From: Rhodovibrio salinarum DSM 9154
Lineage (GTDB): Bacteria > Pseudomonadota > Alphaproteobacteria > Kiloniellales > Rhodovibrionaceae
Direction of reading: 5' to 3'
NCBI RefSeq assembly: GCF_000515255.1
Contig: NZ_KI911559.1
Span: 3,456,693-3,520,692, forward strand
DNA length: 64,000 bases
Below are positions 11,444 to 22,087 of the stretch, one piece after another (the first letter of the stretch is position 1; every line of letters starts with the position of its first letter). The notes below the pieces were generated by a model. The model worked only from the letters and a program-made list of their open reading frames with translations. It had not been told where the DNA came from and ran no database searches. The translations under genes and the position numbers were made by a program.

Positions 11444-11464
11444 TTCTTGCCTTGGCGCCGCGTG

Positions 11465-12997
11465 CTACAGCGGAATATTGCTGTGCTTCTTCCAGGGGGT
11501 CTGCTGCTGCTTGTTGCGCAGCATCGCGAGCGACTTGCATAGCCGCCGGCGGGTGCCGTGGGGCATGATGACGTCATCCAGGAAGCCGCGGGAGGCAGCG
11601 ACGAAGGGGTTGGCGAACTTGGTCCGGTACTCCTCCGCGCGCTGTTCAAGCTTGTCCGGGTCCTTGGCATCCTCGCGGAAGATGATCTCCGCCGCGCCCT
11701 TCGGGCCCATCACCGCGATCTCGGCGCTGGGCCAGGCGTAGTTGACGTCGCCGCGCAGGTGCTTGGAGGACATCACGTCGTAGGCGCCGCCGTAGGCCTT
11801 GCGGGTGATCACCGTAACCTTGGGCACGGTCGCCTCGGTAAAGGCGTAGAGCAGCTTCGCGCCGTGCTTGATGATGCCGCCGTATTCCTGGGTCGTGCCG
11901 GGCAGAAAGCCGGGCACGTCGACAAAGGTCACGAGCGGGATATTGAAGCAGTCACAGAAGCGCACGAAGCGCGCGGCCTTGCGCGAGCTATCGATGTCCA
12001 GGCAGCCGGCCAGCACCATCGGCTGGTTGGCGACGATGCCGACCGTGCGCCCCTCCATCCGGGCCAGGCCGACGATGATGTTCTTGGCGAAGTCGGGCTG
12101 GATCTCGAAAAAGTCCTTTTCGTCGACGACCTTCTCGATCAGCTCCTTCATGTCGTAGGGCTTGTTGGGCGAGGCCGGAACCAGCGTGTCGAGCGACGGC
12201 TCCTCCCGGTTCGGATCGTCGGGCGTGGGCCGGACCGGCGGGTCCTGCAGGTTCGATTCGGGCAGGAAGTCGAAGAAGCGGCGGGTCAGTTGCAGCGCCT
12301 CGACGTCGTTGTCGAACGCCAGATCGGCAACGCCCGAACGGCTGGTGTGGGAGATCGCGCCACCGAGTTCCTCGGCCGTCACCTCTTCGTGCGTCACCGT
12401 CTTCACCACCTCGGGCCCGGTGACGAACATGTAGGAGCTGTCCTTCACCATGAAGATGAAGTCGGTCATCGCCGGCGAATAGACCGCCCCGCCGGCGCAC
12501 GGCCCCATGATCAGGGACAGCTGCGGGACCACGCCGGAGGCGTCGACGTTGCGTTCGAACACCTTGGCGTAGCCGGCCAGGGACTCCACGCCCTCCTGGA
12601 TGCGCGCGCCGCCGCTGTCGTTCAGGCCGATCACCGGCGCGCCGACCTCCATCGCCTTGTCCATGACCTTGACGATCTTGTCGGCATGGGCCTCGGAGAG
12701 AGCGCCGCCGAACACCGTGAAGTCCTGGCTGAACACAAACACCAGACGGCCGTTGATCGTGCCGTGGCCGGTCACCACGCCATCGCCCGGAATCCGCTGC
12801 TGGTCCATGCCGAAATCGTGGCAGCGGTGCTCGACGAACATGTCCCACTCCTCGAAGGAGTCCTCGTCGACCAGCAACTGGATGCGCTCACGCGCGGTCA
12901 GCTTGCCCTTGGCATGCTGACGTTCGGTCCGCTTCTGGCCACCGCCCTCACGGGCACGGGCGCGCTTCTCGTCGAGCTGACGGATGATCTCCTGCAT
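11465..12997 (-). CDS. pccB: Propionyl-CoA carboxylase, carboxyltransferase beta subunit
   Basis: A 510-aa carboxyltransferase subunit that transfers the carboxyl group to propionyl-CoA. Family signatures are present: [22 protein letters not shown] near 75, [14 protein letters not shown] near 115, [16 protein letters not shown] near 155, [17 protein letters not shown] near 370 and [15 protein letters not shown] near 420. The ATG at 12997 is chosen because GGGGGAGG precedes it and the length fits PccB; a frame extending to 13129 is non-conserved. It heads the pcc operon and feeds pccA 21 bases downstream. Confidence 0.95.
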   Translation of the reverse strand: MQEIIRQLDEKRARAREGGGQKRTERQHAKGKLTARERIQLLVDEDSFEEWDMFVEHRCHDFGMDQQRIPGDGVVTGHGTINGRLVFVFSQDFTVFGGALSEAHADKIVKVMDKAMEVGAPVIGLNDSGGARIQEGVESLAGYAKVFERNVDASGVVPQLSLIMGPCAGGAVYSPAMTDFIFMVKDSSYMFVTGPEVVKTVTHEEVTAEELGGAISHTSRSGVADLAFDNDVEALQLTRRFFDFLPESNLQDPPVRPTPDDPNREEPSLDTLVPASPNKPYDMKELIEKVVDEKDFFEIQPDFAKNIIVGLARMEGRTVGIVANQPMVLAGCLDIDSSRKAARFVRFCDCFNIPLVTFVDVPGFLPGTTQEYGGIIKHGAKLLYAFTEATVPKVTVITRKAYGGAYDVMSSKHLRGDVNYAWPSAEIAVMGPKGAAEIIFREDAKDPDKLEQRAEEYRTKFANPFVAASRGFLDDVIMPHGTRRRLCKSLAMLRNKQQQTPWKKHSNIPL

Positions 12998-13171
12998 AGC
13001 CTCCCCCGAACCGTGGCTGCCCAGCGATACACCACCTGGACCGCGATGGTCTTTTTTGCTGTGCGGTATAACGCCATAGCACGCCGTGTCGACGGAAACC
13101 AAGCGGACGCTTTCATCGTGGCGTAACAACCGTGCGGGGAATCCGATCGAGCTGTGGCGAGACCGACATAA

Positions 13172-13207
13172 AGAAAAGGCGCGGAAGCCGCCCCCGGCCT
13201 CCGCGCC
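13172..13207 (-). terminator. Intrinsic terminator after the first chemoreceptor gene
   Basis: On the minus strand, GGCGCGGAGGCCG, a GGGG loop, and CGGCTTCCGCGCC form a 13-base stem with one mismatch, followed by TTTTCTTTAT. It begins 28 bases past the stop of the chemoreceptor gene ending at 13235, as expected for a Rho-independent terminator. Confidence 0.8.
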
Positions 13208-13234
13208 CTCGCGCCCCCTGCCGATTACGTCTGG

Positions 13235-15340
13235 CTAGGCGCTTCGGACCTCCTGCAGGAATTCATCCACTTTCTGCTGCAAGGTCCCGGTCGTGGCGGT
13301 GACGGACTGCGCGGCCGACAAAACCTGGCTGGCACCAGTACTGGTCTGCTCCGAGGCCTGCTGCAGACCGTCGACATTCTGCGAGACCTCTTCGGTTCCC
13401 TTGGCAACCTCGCTGACGCTCCGGGCGATCTCGTCGGTCGCGGCGGTCTGCTGTTCGGCCGTCGAGGCCACGCTCGCCGAGGCTTCGCTCAACTCCCGAA
13501 TGACGTCGGCAACGCCCTGGATGATCGGAACGGCGGTCTCGACGGAACCTTGCATGCTCTTGATCTGCTCGGAGATCTGCTCCGTCGCCTTGGCGGTCTG
13601 CTGCGCCAGTTGCTTGACCTCCTGAGCGACCACCGCAAAGCCCTTCCCGGCATCGCCCGCACGGGCAGCCTCGATCGTCGCGTTCAGCGCCAGCAGGTTG
13701 GTCTGTTCGGCGATCTCCTCGATCAGGGCCGTGACCTCGCCGATCTTCTCCGCCCCCGAGCGCAGCTCTTCGACCGAGCCGATCGCAGATGTGCTTTCCT
13801 TCTCGGCCTTGCTGGCCATGCCGGAGGTCCGGGAGACCTGCGAACTCACCTCCTTGATCGACGCGGACAGCTCGTCGGCGGACGACGCCACCGTCTGCAC
13901 CGAATTGGCCGCCTGCCCGGCCGCGCTCGAAACCGAGGTGGCCTGGCTGCTCGTCTCCTCCGCAGTCGACGACATCTGCTGCGCGGTCGTATCCAGTTCG
14001 CCTGCCGCTGCGTTGAGAGTTCCCAGGACCTCCTTGACCGAGTTCTCGAACATATCGGCCATCTCGTGCCGCGCCCGACGCTGCTCTTCAGCCGCCTTGC
14101 GCTCGGCCTCTTCCTGCTGACGTTTCAGTTCTTCGGCCTGGATCGCGTTCTGTTTGAACACCTCGACGGCGTCGGCCATTTGACCGGTTTCATCCCGCCG
14201 GCCAAGACCCGGCACCTCGACGCTATGATCCCCTTCGGCCAGGTGCTTCATGGTATCCGTGATCCGGAGAATCGGCTTGCTGATCGCACGGCCGAGCAGC
14301 CACGCCACGACGACCGCGCCCAGAACCGCCACGCCGCCGATCAGAAGGCCGTTATTTTGTAGCTTGGCGACGGAGGCAAAGACCTTCTCCTTCGGGACCG
14401 TGACGACGAACGACCAGGGGGTCTTGCTCTCACCGATATCGATCGGGCTGGCCAAGCGGATCGCGCCGCTACCGTCGTAAGCCTCGTGATCCTCGACTTC
14501 GTACGTACGGCCTTGCTGAACCGCTTCCGCCATCTCCTTGGACAGGCCGAGATCGGCCAGCGTCTGATTGATCTTACCCAGGTCCGGGTGGGTGATGATC
14601 GTGCCGCCATTGCTGACCAGCGACCCGAACCCCGTCCCATACGGCTGAATGTCGGATAGCTGCGCCTGGAGATCATCCAGACCCATGTCAACGCCGGCCA
14701 CGCCGATCACCTTGCCCTGCTCAATGATCGGGGTGGCCAGGGAGGTAATCAGCATATCCTCGCCGCCGACTGTGTAGATATAGGGCTCCAGAACGACTTC
14801 CTGCCCACTCTTTTTCGGGAGTTGGTAATAATCTCCCGCCCCGCTCTTGTCGTAGTCGACCAGGGGCTCAACACTTACCTCGCCATCGGCACCGCGATAC
14901 CAATAGGGAACGAGCCGGCCCGTCTCGTCGTGGTTTCCAATGCCAGCGTAGAAGGTGTCCTTGCCATCGAACGCGTTCGGTTCGAACGCCACCCAGACGG
15001 CGAGCATGTCCGGGTTCCGCTCCAGAAAATCCTGCAACACACCGTTGGCAAGGTCGCGGTCGGCCATGTCCTGGTCCTGGAGTTCCAAAAGGACATTTCG
15101 GACCATCCGGGCGACCACCATGCCTTTGTTGAGCTTTTGCTCAACAGCATTGTCATGCTTTTGCGAGATCTCCGCCGTCAGCTGCCGAGCTGTCTGGCCC
15201 GTCTCGCTGGTTGCCATCTGGATCATTGGGACGATCACGGCGGCGAGCGCCACCACGACCAGCCCGACCATGGCTGCAAGGATCTTACCCTTGATCGTCA
15301 AACGCGAGAACAGCCCCCGCACACCGGAATCGCCTGCCAT
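13235..15340 (-). CDS. Methyl-accepting chemotaxis protein with Cache sensor
   Basis: A 701-aa transmembrane chemoreceptor that would signal through CheW/CheA. Layout: TM1 about 20-41; a roughly 290-residue periplasmic Cache-type region that includes [31 protein letters not shown] and [11 protein letters not shown], the usual pattern of dCache_1; TM2 about 331-352; HAMP about 353-405; and a cytoplasmic signalling coil with the conserved hairpin tip [18 protein letters not shown] near 547. The C-terminus ends EVRSA and has no CheR-tethering NWETF-type pentapeptide. The ATG has GAGAGGG upstream. The ligand is not predictable; dCache_1 receptors often bind amino acids or other small metabolites. 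Confidence 0.92.
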   Translation of the reverse strand: MAGDSGVRGLFSRLTIKGKILAAMVGLVVVALAAVIVPMIQMATSETGQTARQLTAEISQKHDNAVEQKLNKGMVVARMVRNVLLELQDQDMADRDLANGVLQDFLERNPDMLAVWVAFEPNAFDGKDTFYAGIGNHDETGRLVPYWYRGADGEVSVEPLVDYDKSGAGDYYQLPKKSGQEVVLEPYIYTVGGEDMLITSLATPIIEQGKVIGVAGVDMGLDDLQAQLSDIQPYGTGFGSLVSNGGTIITHPDLGKINQTLADLGLSKEMAEAVQQGRTYEVEDHEAYDGSGAIRLASPIDIGESKTPWSFVVTVPKEKVFASVAKLQNNGLLIGGVAVLGAVVVAWLLGRAISKPILRITDTMKHLAEGDHSVEVPGLGRRDETGQMADAVEVFKQNAIQAEELKRQQEEAERKAAEEQRRARHEMADMFENSVKEVLGTLNAAAGELDTTAQQMSSTAEETSSQATSVSSAAGQAANSVQTVASSADELSASIKEVSSQVSRTSGMASKAEKESTSAIGSVEELRSGAEKIGEVTALIEEIAEQTNLLALNATIEAARAGDAGKGFAVVAQEVKQLAQQTAKATEQISEQIKSMQGSVETAVPIIQGVADVIRELSEASASVASTAEQQTAATDEIARSVSEVAKGTEEVSQNVDGLQQASEQTSTGASQVLSAAQSVTATTGTLQQKVDEFLQEVRSA

Positions 15341-15972
15341 GCAACCCTCTCGAATCTCTCATTCCCCTCCGGTCGAACCACCGAACCTGCCTGGTTCACA
15401 CGGCGCCAGAGCGGCATTGCCTGCCCAACCTGGGTTGTTCGCCTCGCAAACGCCCTTGCCAACAGAGCCCCGGTCAAAACCGGGGAACGACTGTGACGAG
15501 CAGGCGCCTGCAAAACGTTCGCGAGCAATCTCACAATGCTACCGGCAGAACATTAATGCCTGGTTGCCAGAGGTAAGCTTTTTTCCGTTGAACCCCCTTT
15601 TGTTGTGAATCCACCAAAACATGCCCTCCGAGAAGGACTCGGGACGAACCTAAAGAACGGCATCAACAACAGCGCGCAACTGTTCTACCCCTTAAGAACA
15701 CGCGCTTCGATTGCATGCAGTCCTCCCAGGCCTTCACCTAACGAACTCCCCTTTATCAGCGGCGCGCTTTGGCAAAGATCGGCGCCTTGGCTCCGTCCAT
15801 GATCGCCGGCGCTCCTTGAACAAGCAGCGGTGGCCCACACCTATGCCCACGATTTCCGGCACTAACCTTACGGATGGGGAGCTATCCGAGTTCTCCGCAC
15901 GCTTAACCGTCCGTACCCGGGACAGAACGCAGCTCCCACGGCAAGTTACGTACAGCCAACAAGGAGAACAGC
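15341..15972. other. Intergenic region between divergent genes
   Basis: About 630 bases separating the first chemoreceptor gene (minus) from a small plus-strand gene. It is less GC-rich than the surroundings and presumably contains both promoters. No gene, RNA or repeat is supported. Confidence 0.5.
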
Positions 15973-16206
15973 ATGTCGACCGTCATCACCTTTCCGCGTC
16001 GTCACAATCCAGTCGACGCACACAATCCAGTCGGCGGGGTTTCCAATCCTCAGACGTTGCGCGCCAAAGTGGCCGAACTGCGTCGGCTTGCTGCAAGCTC
16101 TCGCACGGCGACCGACAATCTTCACCAAGCAATCAGCCGTCTTGAGCAGCTCGACATCCGGGCACATGCCCAAAAGATCAAAACGGCGAAGCTAGAGAGC
16201 CTGTGA
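15973..16206 (+). CDS. Small hypothetical protein
   Basis: A 77-aa protein of unknown function. The best support is a clean AAGGAGAA ribosome site 8 bases before the ATG. The N-terminus contains a tandem HNPVDA/HNPVGG repeat encoded by a direct repeat of CACAATCCAGTCG. The rest (about residues 28-65) is a predicted helical segment with heptad-like Leu/Ile spacing, so it may form a coiled coil. No signal peptide or membrane segment. It stands alone between two chemoreceptor genes; a role in chemotaxis would be a guess. Confidence 0.5.
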   Translation: MSTVITFPRRHNPVDAHNPVGGVSNPQTLRAKVAELRRLAASSRTATDNLHQAISRLEQLDIRAHAQKIKTAKLESL

Positions 16207-16313
16207 AGCGGCGCCCTCCCGCCTGTGGACTCTATCGGCCAAACGCGTCAGTCAGCGCCCTCGCCAAGGCGTAGACAACGCTGACCAACGGCTTTTGCGT
16301 CATCACAGCGGCT

Positions 16314-16347
16314 CTCTGCCCTGGTTCGCTACCAAAGCAGGGCAGAG
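16314..16347. terminator. Inverted repeat between convergent genes
   Basis: CTCTGCCCTG and CAGGGCAGAG form a perfect 10-base stem around a 14-base loop. It lies between the end of the small plus-strand gene and the end of the second chemoreceptor gene, so it could terminate both. There is no clear T-run on either side, which lowers confidence. Confidence 0.4.
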
Positions 16348-16359
16348 GCCGAGCAGACG

Positions 16360-18060
16360 CTAGGCTGCCTGCATTTCCCTCACGTAGGTCGTGATCTGCT
16401 GCTTTAGGGTTTCGCCACGTTCGGCAACCTGGTTCGAGGAGGTCGCCACCTGCTCCGCCGCGGACGCCGTGCCTTGCGACGCCTCCGTCAGGCCGTCGAT
16501 GTTCTCGGAGACCTGCTGAACACCCTGCGCGGCTTCCTGGACGTTCCGGGAGATTTCGGCCGTCGCCGCCGACTGTTCCGCGCTTGCGGAGGCGACGGAC
16601 GCGGCGATTTCGTTCAGTTCCTGGATCGTCTGGGAGATCGTCTGCATCGCGGGGACGGTACTCTCCACGCCCTGCTGCATCTCGGTGATCTTCCCCGAGA
16701 TTTGCTCGGTTGCCTTGGCGGTTTCCGAGGCCAGTGACTTCACCTCGTTGGCCACAACCGCAAAGCCCTTGCCCGCGTCGCCGGCCCGGGCTGCTTCGAT
16801 CGTCGCGTTGAGGGCGAGCAGGTTGGTCTGCTCGGCGATATCCGAAATCAGCGTGACGATCTCACCGATCTTGTCAGCCGCCCCTTTCAACTGCTCGATC
16901 CGCTGGGTTGCCGCCTGCGCCTGCTCGTCCGCCCGTTCGGCGATGGCGGATGTCCTGTTGACCTGCTGACCGATCTCTTCGATCGACGTGGTCAGCTCAT
17001 CGGCGGCCGAGGCGACCGTCTGCACGTTGCTCGACGCTTCGGTGGACGCGCTGGCGACCGACTCCGTCTGGGTGTTGGCTTCCTCCGCGGTGGACGCCAT
17101 CAACTGGGATGTGCTCTCAAGCTCCTGGGCGGCCGAGGCGAGGGTCTCCATGGCCTCCTCCACTTCCCGCTCGAAGACGTCCGTGAGTTCTTGCACCTGG
17201 CGGGCCCGTTCCTCTTTCCGCTGTGCCTCGGCAGCCTGCTCCTCCACCATACGGCGGTTCTGAAGGGCACCGTCCTTAAACACCACCAACGCGCGGGCCA
17301 TATCACCGACCTCGTCCTGGCGGTCGTCCCCGGCGATCTCGACGTCCAACTGCCCCTTGGCCAAGCTGTTCATGCTCGTAACCGCACGCGCAAGTGGCTG
17401 CACCACCCCCTTGCGCGATACCAGCCATCCGACGCTCAAACCGACGGCAATGCCAGCACCGGCAACGACCAACATCACCGTCATGGCCAGCGCCTCAATA
17501 TTGTGAGCCTCTTCGGTCGTCTGGTCTGCTTTGGCCTCGACCGAAGCCACATAATCGCTTGCCGTTGCACGCAGCTCGCTTGCCTGTTCCCGGCTCTCCC
17601 GTACCGATGCGGCGACCGCCTGGTGCGCCTCCGACAGATTCACGTTCGACACGCGTTCTGCCGCCGCAAAGGTCGCTTCGATATCATTCAGGTAGGCTTG
17701 GTAACTGGCCTCGATCGCATCCAGCATCTGCTGGTCGTTTCCATCCGCCAACGCCTGGGCGGCCTCAATCTTGTCGCGAAAGGTCGAACGGATTTCCCGC
17801 ACGCTCTCTCTCGCTTCCTCAACCAAGGTCGGATCCGCCGCCACAACGTACTCGGCACGACTCAACTCGACGACATCCTGGGAGATACGCCCGCCCAGTT
17901 TGACCTCATCCCCGGTTTCCTCGATCGCGATCGCCGCCGCAGTCACACGATCCAGGGCATAGGTCCCGACACCTGCCACAAGAACGGCCACCAGACCCAA
18001 ACAGCCGACCACAAGCAGGATTTTTGCGGAAACGGAGAACCGTCCCAAGAAGCGTTCCAT
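16360..18060 (-). CDS. Methyl-accepting chemotaxis protein with four-helix-bundle sensor
   Basis: A 566-aa chemoreceptor. TM1 lies at about 9-32, followed by a periplasmic region of about 155 residues that is almost entirely helical, with no Cache strand pattern; this fits a four-helix-bundle (4HB_MCP) sensor. TM2 is about 190-213, HAMP about 215-270, and the signalling hairpin tip [18 protein letters not shown] is near 420. It ends REMQAA, without a CheR pentapeptide. The start at 18060 (MERFLGRF) is preferred, with GGAG 8 bases upstream; a longer frame reaches 18087. Ligand unknown. Confidence 0.92.
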   Translation of the reverse strand: MERFLGRFSVSAKILLVVGCLGLVAVLVAGVGTYALDRVTAAAIAIEETGDEVKLGGRISQDVVELSRAEYVVAADPTLVEEARESVREIRSTFRDKIEAAQALADGNDQQMLDAIEASYQAYLNDIEATFAAAERVSNVNLSEAHQAVAASVRESREQASELRATASDYVASVEAKADQTTEEAHNIEALAMTVMLVVAGAGIAVGLSVGWLVSRKGVVQPLARAVTSMNSLAKGQLDVEIAGDDRQDEVGDMARALVVFKDGALQNRRMVEEQAAEAQRKEERARQVQELTDVFEREVEEAMETLASAAQELESTSQLMASTAEEANTQTESVASASTEASSNVQTVASAADELTTSIEEIGQQVNRTSAIAERADEQAQAATQRIEQLKGAADKIGEIVTLISDIAEQTNLLALNATIEAARAGDAGKGFAVVANEVKSLASETAKATEQISGKITEMQQGVESTVPAMQTISQTIQELNEIAASVASASAEQSAATAEISRNVQEAAQGVQQVSENIDGLTEASQGTASAAEQVATSSNQVAERGETLKQQITTYVREMQAA

Positions 18061-18496
18061 TGCCCATCTCCAAGCATAACATGGCATTCACCGCGCCCAG
18101 CTTGTAGTTCAGACAAGAAACATTAATATCCCTTAAAGGTGCGCCCTGGCCGACCATGTAGACCACCTCTAGAACCCGCCTTTAAGTGGATCTGAAATCC
18201 AGCTCTGGATGCCCCAAAAAACCTAGATTCAGAGCCGTTAAGCAGAACTTAGGTAGGCTCCGCACGATCTGATCGCCAAAAATAGGCATCCAAAGCCAAC
18301 CCACCCCGCACGCTATCGTTTGCTCAATCCGCGTCGCGCGGCATTGCTAGATGCACGACGCCCCGCACCGCCCGGTCGAACGCGCCAGGGGTCAGCATCC
18401 GATCCGTTGCAGGGTACATCGGGTATTTGCCTGTATCGGGTATCCTGGGCGGTTTTATCTCAGGTCTGCCAAAAGGCCCGACAACCGAACATCATG
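18061..18496. other. Intergenic region upstream of the second chemoreceptor gene
   Basis: About 435 bases, comparatively AT-rich, holding the promoter of the chemoreceptor gene that starts at 18060. No coding frame here has a ribosome site or a sensible composition, and no RNA gene is recognised. Confidence 0.5.
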
Positions 18497-18531
18497 AAAA
18501 GGTAGGGGGCGGACTCACTGAATCCGCCCCC
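18497..18531 (-). terminator. Intrinsic terminator after the binding-protein gene
   Basis: On the minus strand GGGGGCGGA, a 9-base loop and TCCGCCCCC make a perfect 9-base GC stem followed by TACCTTTT. It lies 45 bases beyond the stop of the solute-binding protein gene and probably ends the chemoreceptor/binding-protein transcript. Confidence 0.8.
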
Positions 18532-18575
18532 TTCTGCAATCCATACGATCAAACGACGAGAACGCAGGGATAAGC

Positions 18576-19337
18576 CTAGTGCCCGGCAACGATCTCGTCG
18601 CGACGGCCGCTGTCGACAACGGCCTGGTAGGCTTCTCTGAAGGCGGTCACCTGAGCCTGCGGCGTCTCCTTGTTCAGCGCGAAGTATAGCTCGCTCTCGC
18701 TCAGGACGTATTTGACCTCGTACGGCTTCTCGGCGCCATGCGCATCCAGCAGATATTGGGCGACATTCGTCTCGTAGGCCCAATAATCCGCCCGTCCGGC
18801 TTCCAGGAGCCGCACGATCGGCTTGGCCTTGCCCTGCGGCATCAGGGCCGATTCCGACACGCCAGCTTCCGTCAAGAGTTGCTCGGCAACATCGTCCCGG
18901 ATAGTCGCCGTCCGCGCGCCGTTCAGGTCCGTGGGCTTGGACACGTCCGCCGTCCCCTGCGCGCCAAGAACTCCGATACGGGTCGCGGTGATCGGACCGA
19001 CCCATAGGAATTTATCCTCACGCTTTGCCGTGCGGGTCGTGGCGAACAGAACGGTACCGGGGCGATTGAGGGCCAGATCGTAGCCGCGGGCCCAAGGGGC
19101 GAACTGAACGTCCCCGACCGTGGTCTCGGCCCCGGCTTCCTTGAGGATCGCCTCGAGCAGGTCGATCGAGATGCCCTTCGGCTCCCCGTCTTCCTGGTAG
19201 TTAAAGGGTGGGTACTGCTCGCTGTAGAAACTCAATTTGTCGACCGGCGAGGCCGCGAAAGCGGGTCCCATCGCCGTGGCAATCGACCCGACCAGAGCCG
19301 CAACGGCGATCGACATACGGATAAGAGGGCGCTTCAT
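18576..19337 (-). CDS. Periplasmic solute-binding protein, amino-acid (SBP_bac_3) type
   Basis: A 253-aa exported protein with a signal peptide (about 1-28, cleavage near AFA-AS) and a family 3 solute-binding fold: KLSFYSEQYPPFNYQEDG near 34, PKGISIDLLEAIL near 53, and a second-lobe segment NGARTATIRDDVAEQLL near 140. Such proteins deliver polar amino acids or related compounds to ABC transporters, but no permease or ATPase gene lies nearby. It starts 49 bases downstream of a chemoreceptor gene on the same strand, with GGAGAG before the ATG, so it is more likely to present a ligand to that receptor. That role is inferred from gene order. Confidence 0.85.
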   Translation of the reverse strand: MKRPLIRMSIAVAALVGSIATAMGPAFAASPVDKLSFYSEQYPPFNYQEDGEPKGISIDLLEAILKEAGAETTVGDVQFAPWARGYDLALNRPGTVLFATTRTAKREDKFLWVGPITATRIGVLGAQGTADVSKPTDLNGARTATIRDDVAEQLLTEAGVSESALMPQGKAKPIVRLLEAGRADYWAYETNVAQYLLDAHGAEKPYEVKYVLSESELYFALNKETPQAQVTAFREAYQAVVDSGRRDEIVAGH

Positions 19338-19386
19338 GCCTAGCTCTCCAATGCAGTGGATGGATACGGTGGATCGCGCTCACCGA

Positions 19387-20922
19387 TCAGGCGGAACGGA
19401 TGTCTGTGAGAAAGGCGTCGGTCTTGTGGTCGAGATCCGTCAGGTCGCCGTGCAGCCCGTCGACGGCGGAACTGACCTTGCCTGAACTCTCGGCGGCAGC
19501 GGCAACCGCGTCGGTCATTTCGCCCAGGTGTGCTTGAGCCTCCTGGGCGGCCGCGGCTGCTTGCTGCGCCGACTCGGCGATTTCCTGGGTCGCCGCGTCC
19601 TGCTGCTGTGTCGCGGACGCGATGCTTTGGACGTATTCGTCGACCTGCTGGATGGTCGTCGCGATGCCGCTAATCTCCTCCACCGCGCGCCGCGTGGCGC
19701 CTTGCACCCCATCAACGTGCGAGGCGATCTCGTCCGTCGCCTTCTGGGTCTGGGTCGCAAGCTGCTTGACCTCGCCGGCCACGACGGCGAAGCCCTTGCC
19801 GGCATCACCAGCGCGGGCCGCCTCGATCGTCGCGTTCAGCGCCAGCAGGTTGGTCTGTTCCGCGATGTCGCGGATCAGGTCGAGCACCTCGCCGATCTTG
19901 CCGGCGGCGCTATCGAGCGCGCCCACCGTTTCATGTGTCGTCTTGGCGCGATCGGCGGCGCGTTGAGACACTTCGGTCGACTGATTGGCGTTGCTCGCAA
20001 TCTCCCGGACGGACCCGTTGAGCTCCTCGGTTGCCGACGCCACGGACTGGACCGCTTGATGGGCGCGACTGCTGGCCTCGCTGGCTTCCTGGGTGCTCTG
20101 CCGGTTGCGGTGCGCGGTCGCCGTAAGCTCCCCGACTTCGCGGTGAACGAGGTCGAACGACTTGCCCATCTCGGTCACGGTACTTTTGACCGTTTGTTCG
20201 AAGTCGTTTGCCACCGCCTGGCGCTGCTTCAAGCGTTCTTCCGAGGCTTTGCGCTCGGTCTCCTGCTTCTCGCTTTCCAGGCGCGCCATTTCGGCCTGAT
20301 TGTCTTTGAAGACTTGGGCGGCCTGCGCCATACCGCCGATCTCATCGCGCCGCTCCTGGAACGGGATCGCGGCATCCTGCCCCTCGGCCACCTGACGCAT
20401 TACACGCCCGATGGCGTTGACCGGCCGCAACACGCTGTTCAGGGCCAAGAGGTTCACCCCGACGGCGATCAGCAGGATGACGGCCGTCTCGATCACCGTC
20501 CTGCGGACCGCGGCTGCGACGGCCGCATCGATCGGCTGGGTGGACAGGCTCAGGCGCAGTTGACCGAGAGTGGTGTCCCCGTGAGCAATCGTCGCCGTCC
20601 GGGTCAGGACGTTCTGGCTCGCCGTACCCGCTTCGGCGATTTTTTCGCCATCGCTGACCACAACCGCATGCTGAAAAGCCGGTTCCGTCTTCAGCGTCTC
20701 GAGATTATCGGCGGCGGCCTCGTAGTTCATGTTCCACAACGGACCGCTGAGCGCTTGGCTCTGCTGGCGAACCAGCTTGTCCAAAGAAGCCGTGAGCCGA
20801 TCGGAAAGCGTAGACCGCGTTTCCGTAACGTCGATCGCACCCAATACGACGGAGGCCACCGTCAAAAGGAGCGCGACAACGAGTATCGACTTCACGCGCA
20901 ACGAGAGTGTCGGCCAAGGCAT
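19387..20922 (-). CDS. Methyl-accepting chemotaxis protein, paired with a binding protein gene
   Basis: A 511-aa chemoreceptor. TM1 is at about 8-30, then a short periplasmic region of roughly 105 residues containing [11 protein letters not shown], a pattern I associate with short Cache-like sensors of kinases and receptors; TM2 is about 139-160, HAMP about 160-215, and the hairpin tip [18 protein letters not shown] near 364. It ends LTDIRSA, with no CheR pentapeptide. Start at 20922 (MPWPTLSL) is chosen with GAGG upstream; a GTG at 20970 is possible. It is the first gene of a two-gene unit with the binding protein that follows. Confidence 0.9.
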   Translation of the reverse strand: MPWPTLSLRVKSILVVALLLTVASVVLGAIDVTETRSTLSDRLTASLDKLVRQQSQALSGPLWNMNYEAAADNLETLKTEPAFQHAVVVSDGEKIAEAGTASQNVLTRTATIAHGDTTLGQLRLSLSTQPIDAAVAAAVRRTVIETAVILLIAVGVNLLALNSVLRPVNAIGRVMRQVAEGQDAAIPFQERRDEIGGMAQAAQVFKDNQAEMARLESEKQETERKASEERLKQRQAVANDFEQTVKSTVTEMGKSFDLVHREVGELTATAHRNRQSTQEASEASSRAHQAVQSVASATEELNGSVREIASNANQSTEVSQRAADRAKTTHETVGALDSAAGKIGEVLDLIRDIAEQTNLLALNATIEAARAGDAGKGFAVVAGEVKQLATQTQKATDEIASHVDGVQGATRRAVEEISGIATTIQQVDEYVQSIASATQQQDAATQEIAESAQQAAAAAQEAQAHLGEMTDAVAAAAESSGKVSSAVDGLHGDLTDLDHKTDAFLTDIRSA

Positions 20923-21356
20923 GTGTGCCCTCGTCTTTCCAAATGAACGCCGGCGCCGCGAGCGCGACACCTGAAGCGCGAACCAGAAAGGTCATATCGC
21001 GCGTTACGTTAAAAACGTGTAAATATCCAAGTTACGGAATTTTTGCTCTTTGGTTTCCGATGAATACCTGTAGATGTTTCGAGTTCTACGCTTTTGGGTA
21101 TTAATTAGAATGATTAAATTCCACACCTAAGATCCAGAATTTCGGAACGAAAACCTAAGATGCATTTGTGGCTATGCGCCCAATGGAATGGCCGCAGCGA
21201 ACACACACTTGGAAAAATGCGCCTAAACCTACCCTACTCGGCAGTGGCCATCGCATCGCAAATGCACGGTCGGGCAAGATCGACCCATCTTGCCCGTGAT
21301 GAGCGTGCTGACGTTAACGGGATCGGGAAGGGGCCACGCGGCAGGCGGGGATGCCC
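20923..21356. other. Intergenic region with a terminator-like hairpin
   Basis: About 430 bases, noticeably AT-rich at 21000-21200, without a supported gene. It contains the promoter of the chemoreceptor gene starting at 20922. A perfect hairpin (CGGGCAAGAT, 6-base loop, ATCTTGCCCG at 21271-21296) lies 61 bases past the end of the ATP12 gene and may end that operon, although the T-run is poor. Confidence 0.5.
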
Positions 21357-22070
21357 TCAGCAAACGCCCCCGAGATGCGCCACGAACCGTTCCGCCGCAT
21401 CGAGATCCCGCATCAGCGTCTCCCGCTCCTGCGACGCCTCCAGATCCTCGCCCCACTGCTCGATCTGGTAGGTCCGCTCGACCTCCGCGGCATGAAACGC
21501 CTGCTCGGCACTCAAACGTCCCTCGATCAGGGCCAGGCCAACGACGATCGATCCAGCCGCGTGCACGCTCGAGGACAGCGCGGCCAGATGCATCGCGTCA
21601 TACCGCGCCACCGCAGCGGTCAGCGCCTGTTTCGCCGCTGCCGGCTGTTCGATCGGCAGAATGCCGGTAGTGGTGTCGAGCCGGGCATCGAAGGTAAGCG
21701 CCAGCCAGTCCAACAACGGCTGCCAGACCTCCTGCTCCCGGTCCGCCAACACCGGCGGCTTGGGCGCACGGTAGCAAACCAGATCGGTCTCGGCGTAGCG
21801 GGTGATCGCGGTGATCAGGTCTTGTCGCCGGGGCCCGGCCACGTCATGGGCGGTACAGGCCAGGGCTGTGAGCGGCATGCTGGGCGGATCGACCTGCTCG
21901 CCCTGGTCGGCCCATTCCTGGGCGATCGCGTCGGCGAGCGGCCGGGTCGGCACGGTCAGATCAACCCGGGCCCCAGGCGTCTTGACCGGTCGCGCATCCA
22001 GGGTGACGGCATAGCCGTCGTCATACGGAGCCGCCGCGGCGTCGGTGTAGAATCGTTGAAAGCTGCGCAT
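21357..22070 (-). CDS. ATP12 family F1-ATPase assembly chaperone
   Basis: A 237-aa protein of the ATP12 family, which in mitochondria and alphaproteobacteria assists assembly of the F1 alpha subunit. The N-terminal GYAVTLDARPVKTPG segment, LADAIAQEWADQG near 50, the central ETDLVCYRA and the C-terminal AEVERTYQIEQWGEDLEA are characteristic. No signal peptide. It is the last gene of a unit with the AsmA, HAD and pseudouridine synthase genes; a similar rluC-HAD-ATP12 order is common in alphaproteobacteria as far as I recall. Family assignment is firm, function by analogy. Confidence 0.92.
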   Translation of the reverse strand: MRSFQRFYTDAAAAPYDDGYAVTLDARPVKTPGARVDLTVPTRPLADAIAQEWADQGEQVDPPSMPLTALACTAHDVAGPRRQDLITAITRYAETDLVCYRAPKPPVLADREQEVWQPLLDWLALTFDARLDTTTGILPIEQPAAAKQALTAAVARYDAMHLAALSSSVHAAGSIVVGLALIEGRLSAEQAFHAAEVERTYQIEQWGEDLEASQERETLMRDLDAAERFVAHLGGVC

Positions 22071-22087
22071 CTTGGCTGTCGGCCTAT

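Noticed and set aside
18320-18505. Short plus-strand frame before the terminator of the binding-protein gene
   Set aside because: No ribosome site, and it runs into the terminator hairpin of the opposite strand.
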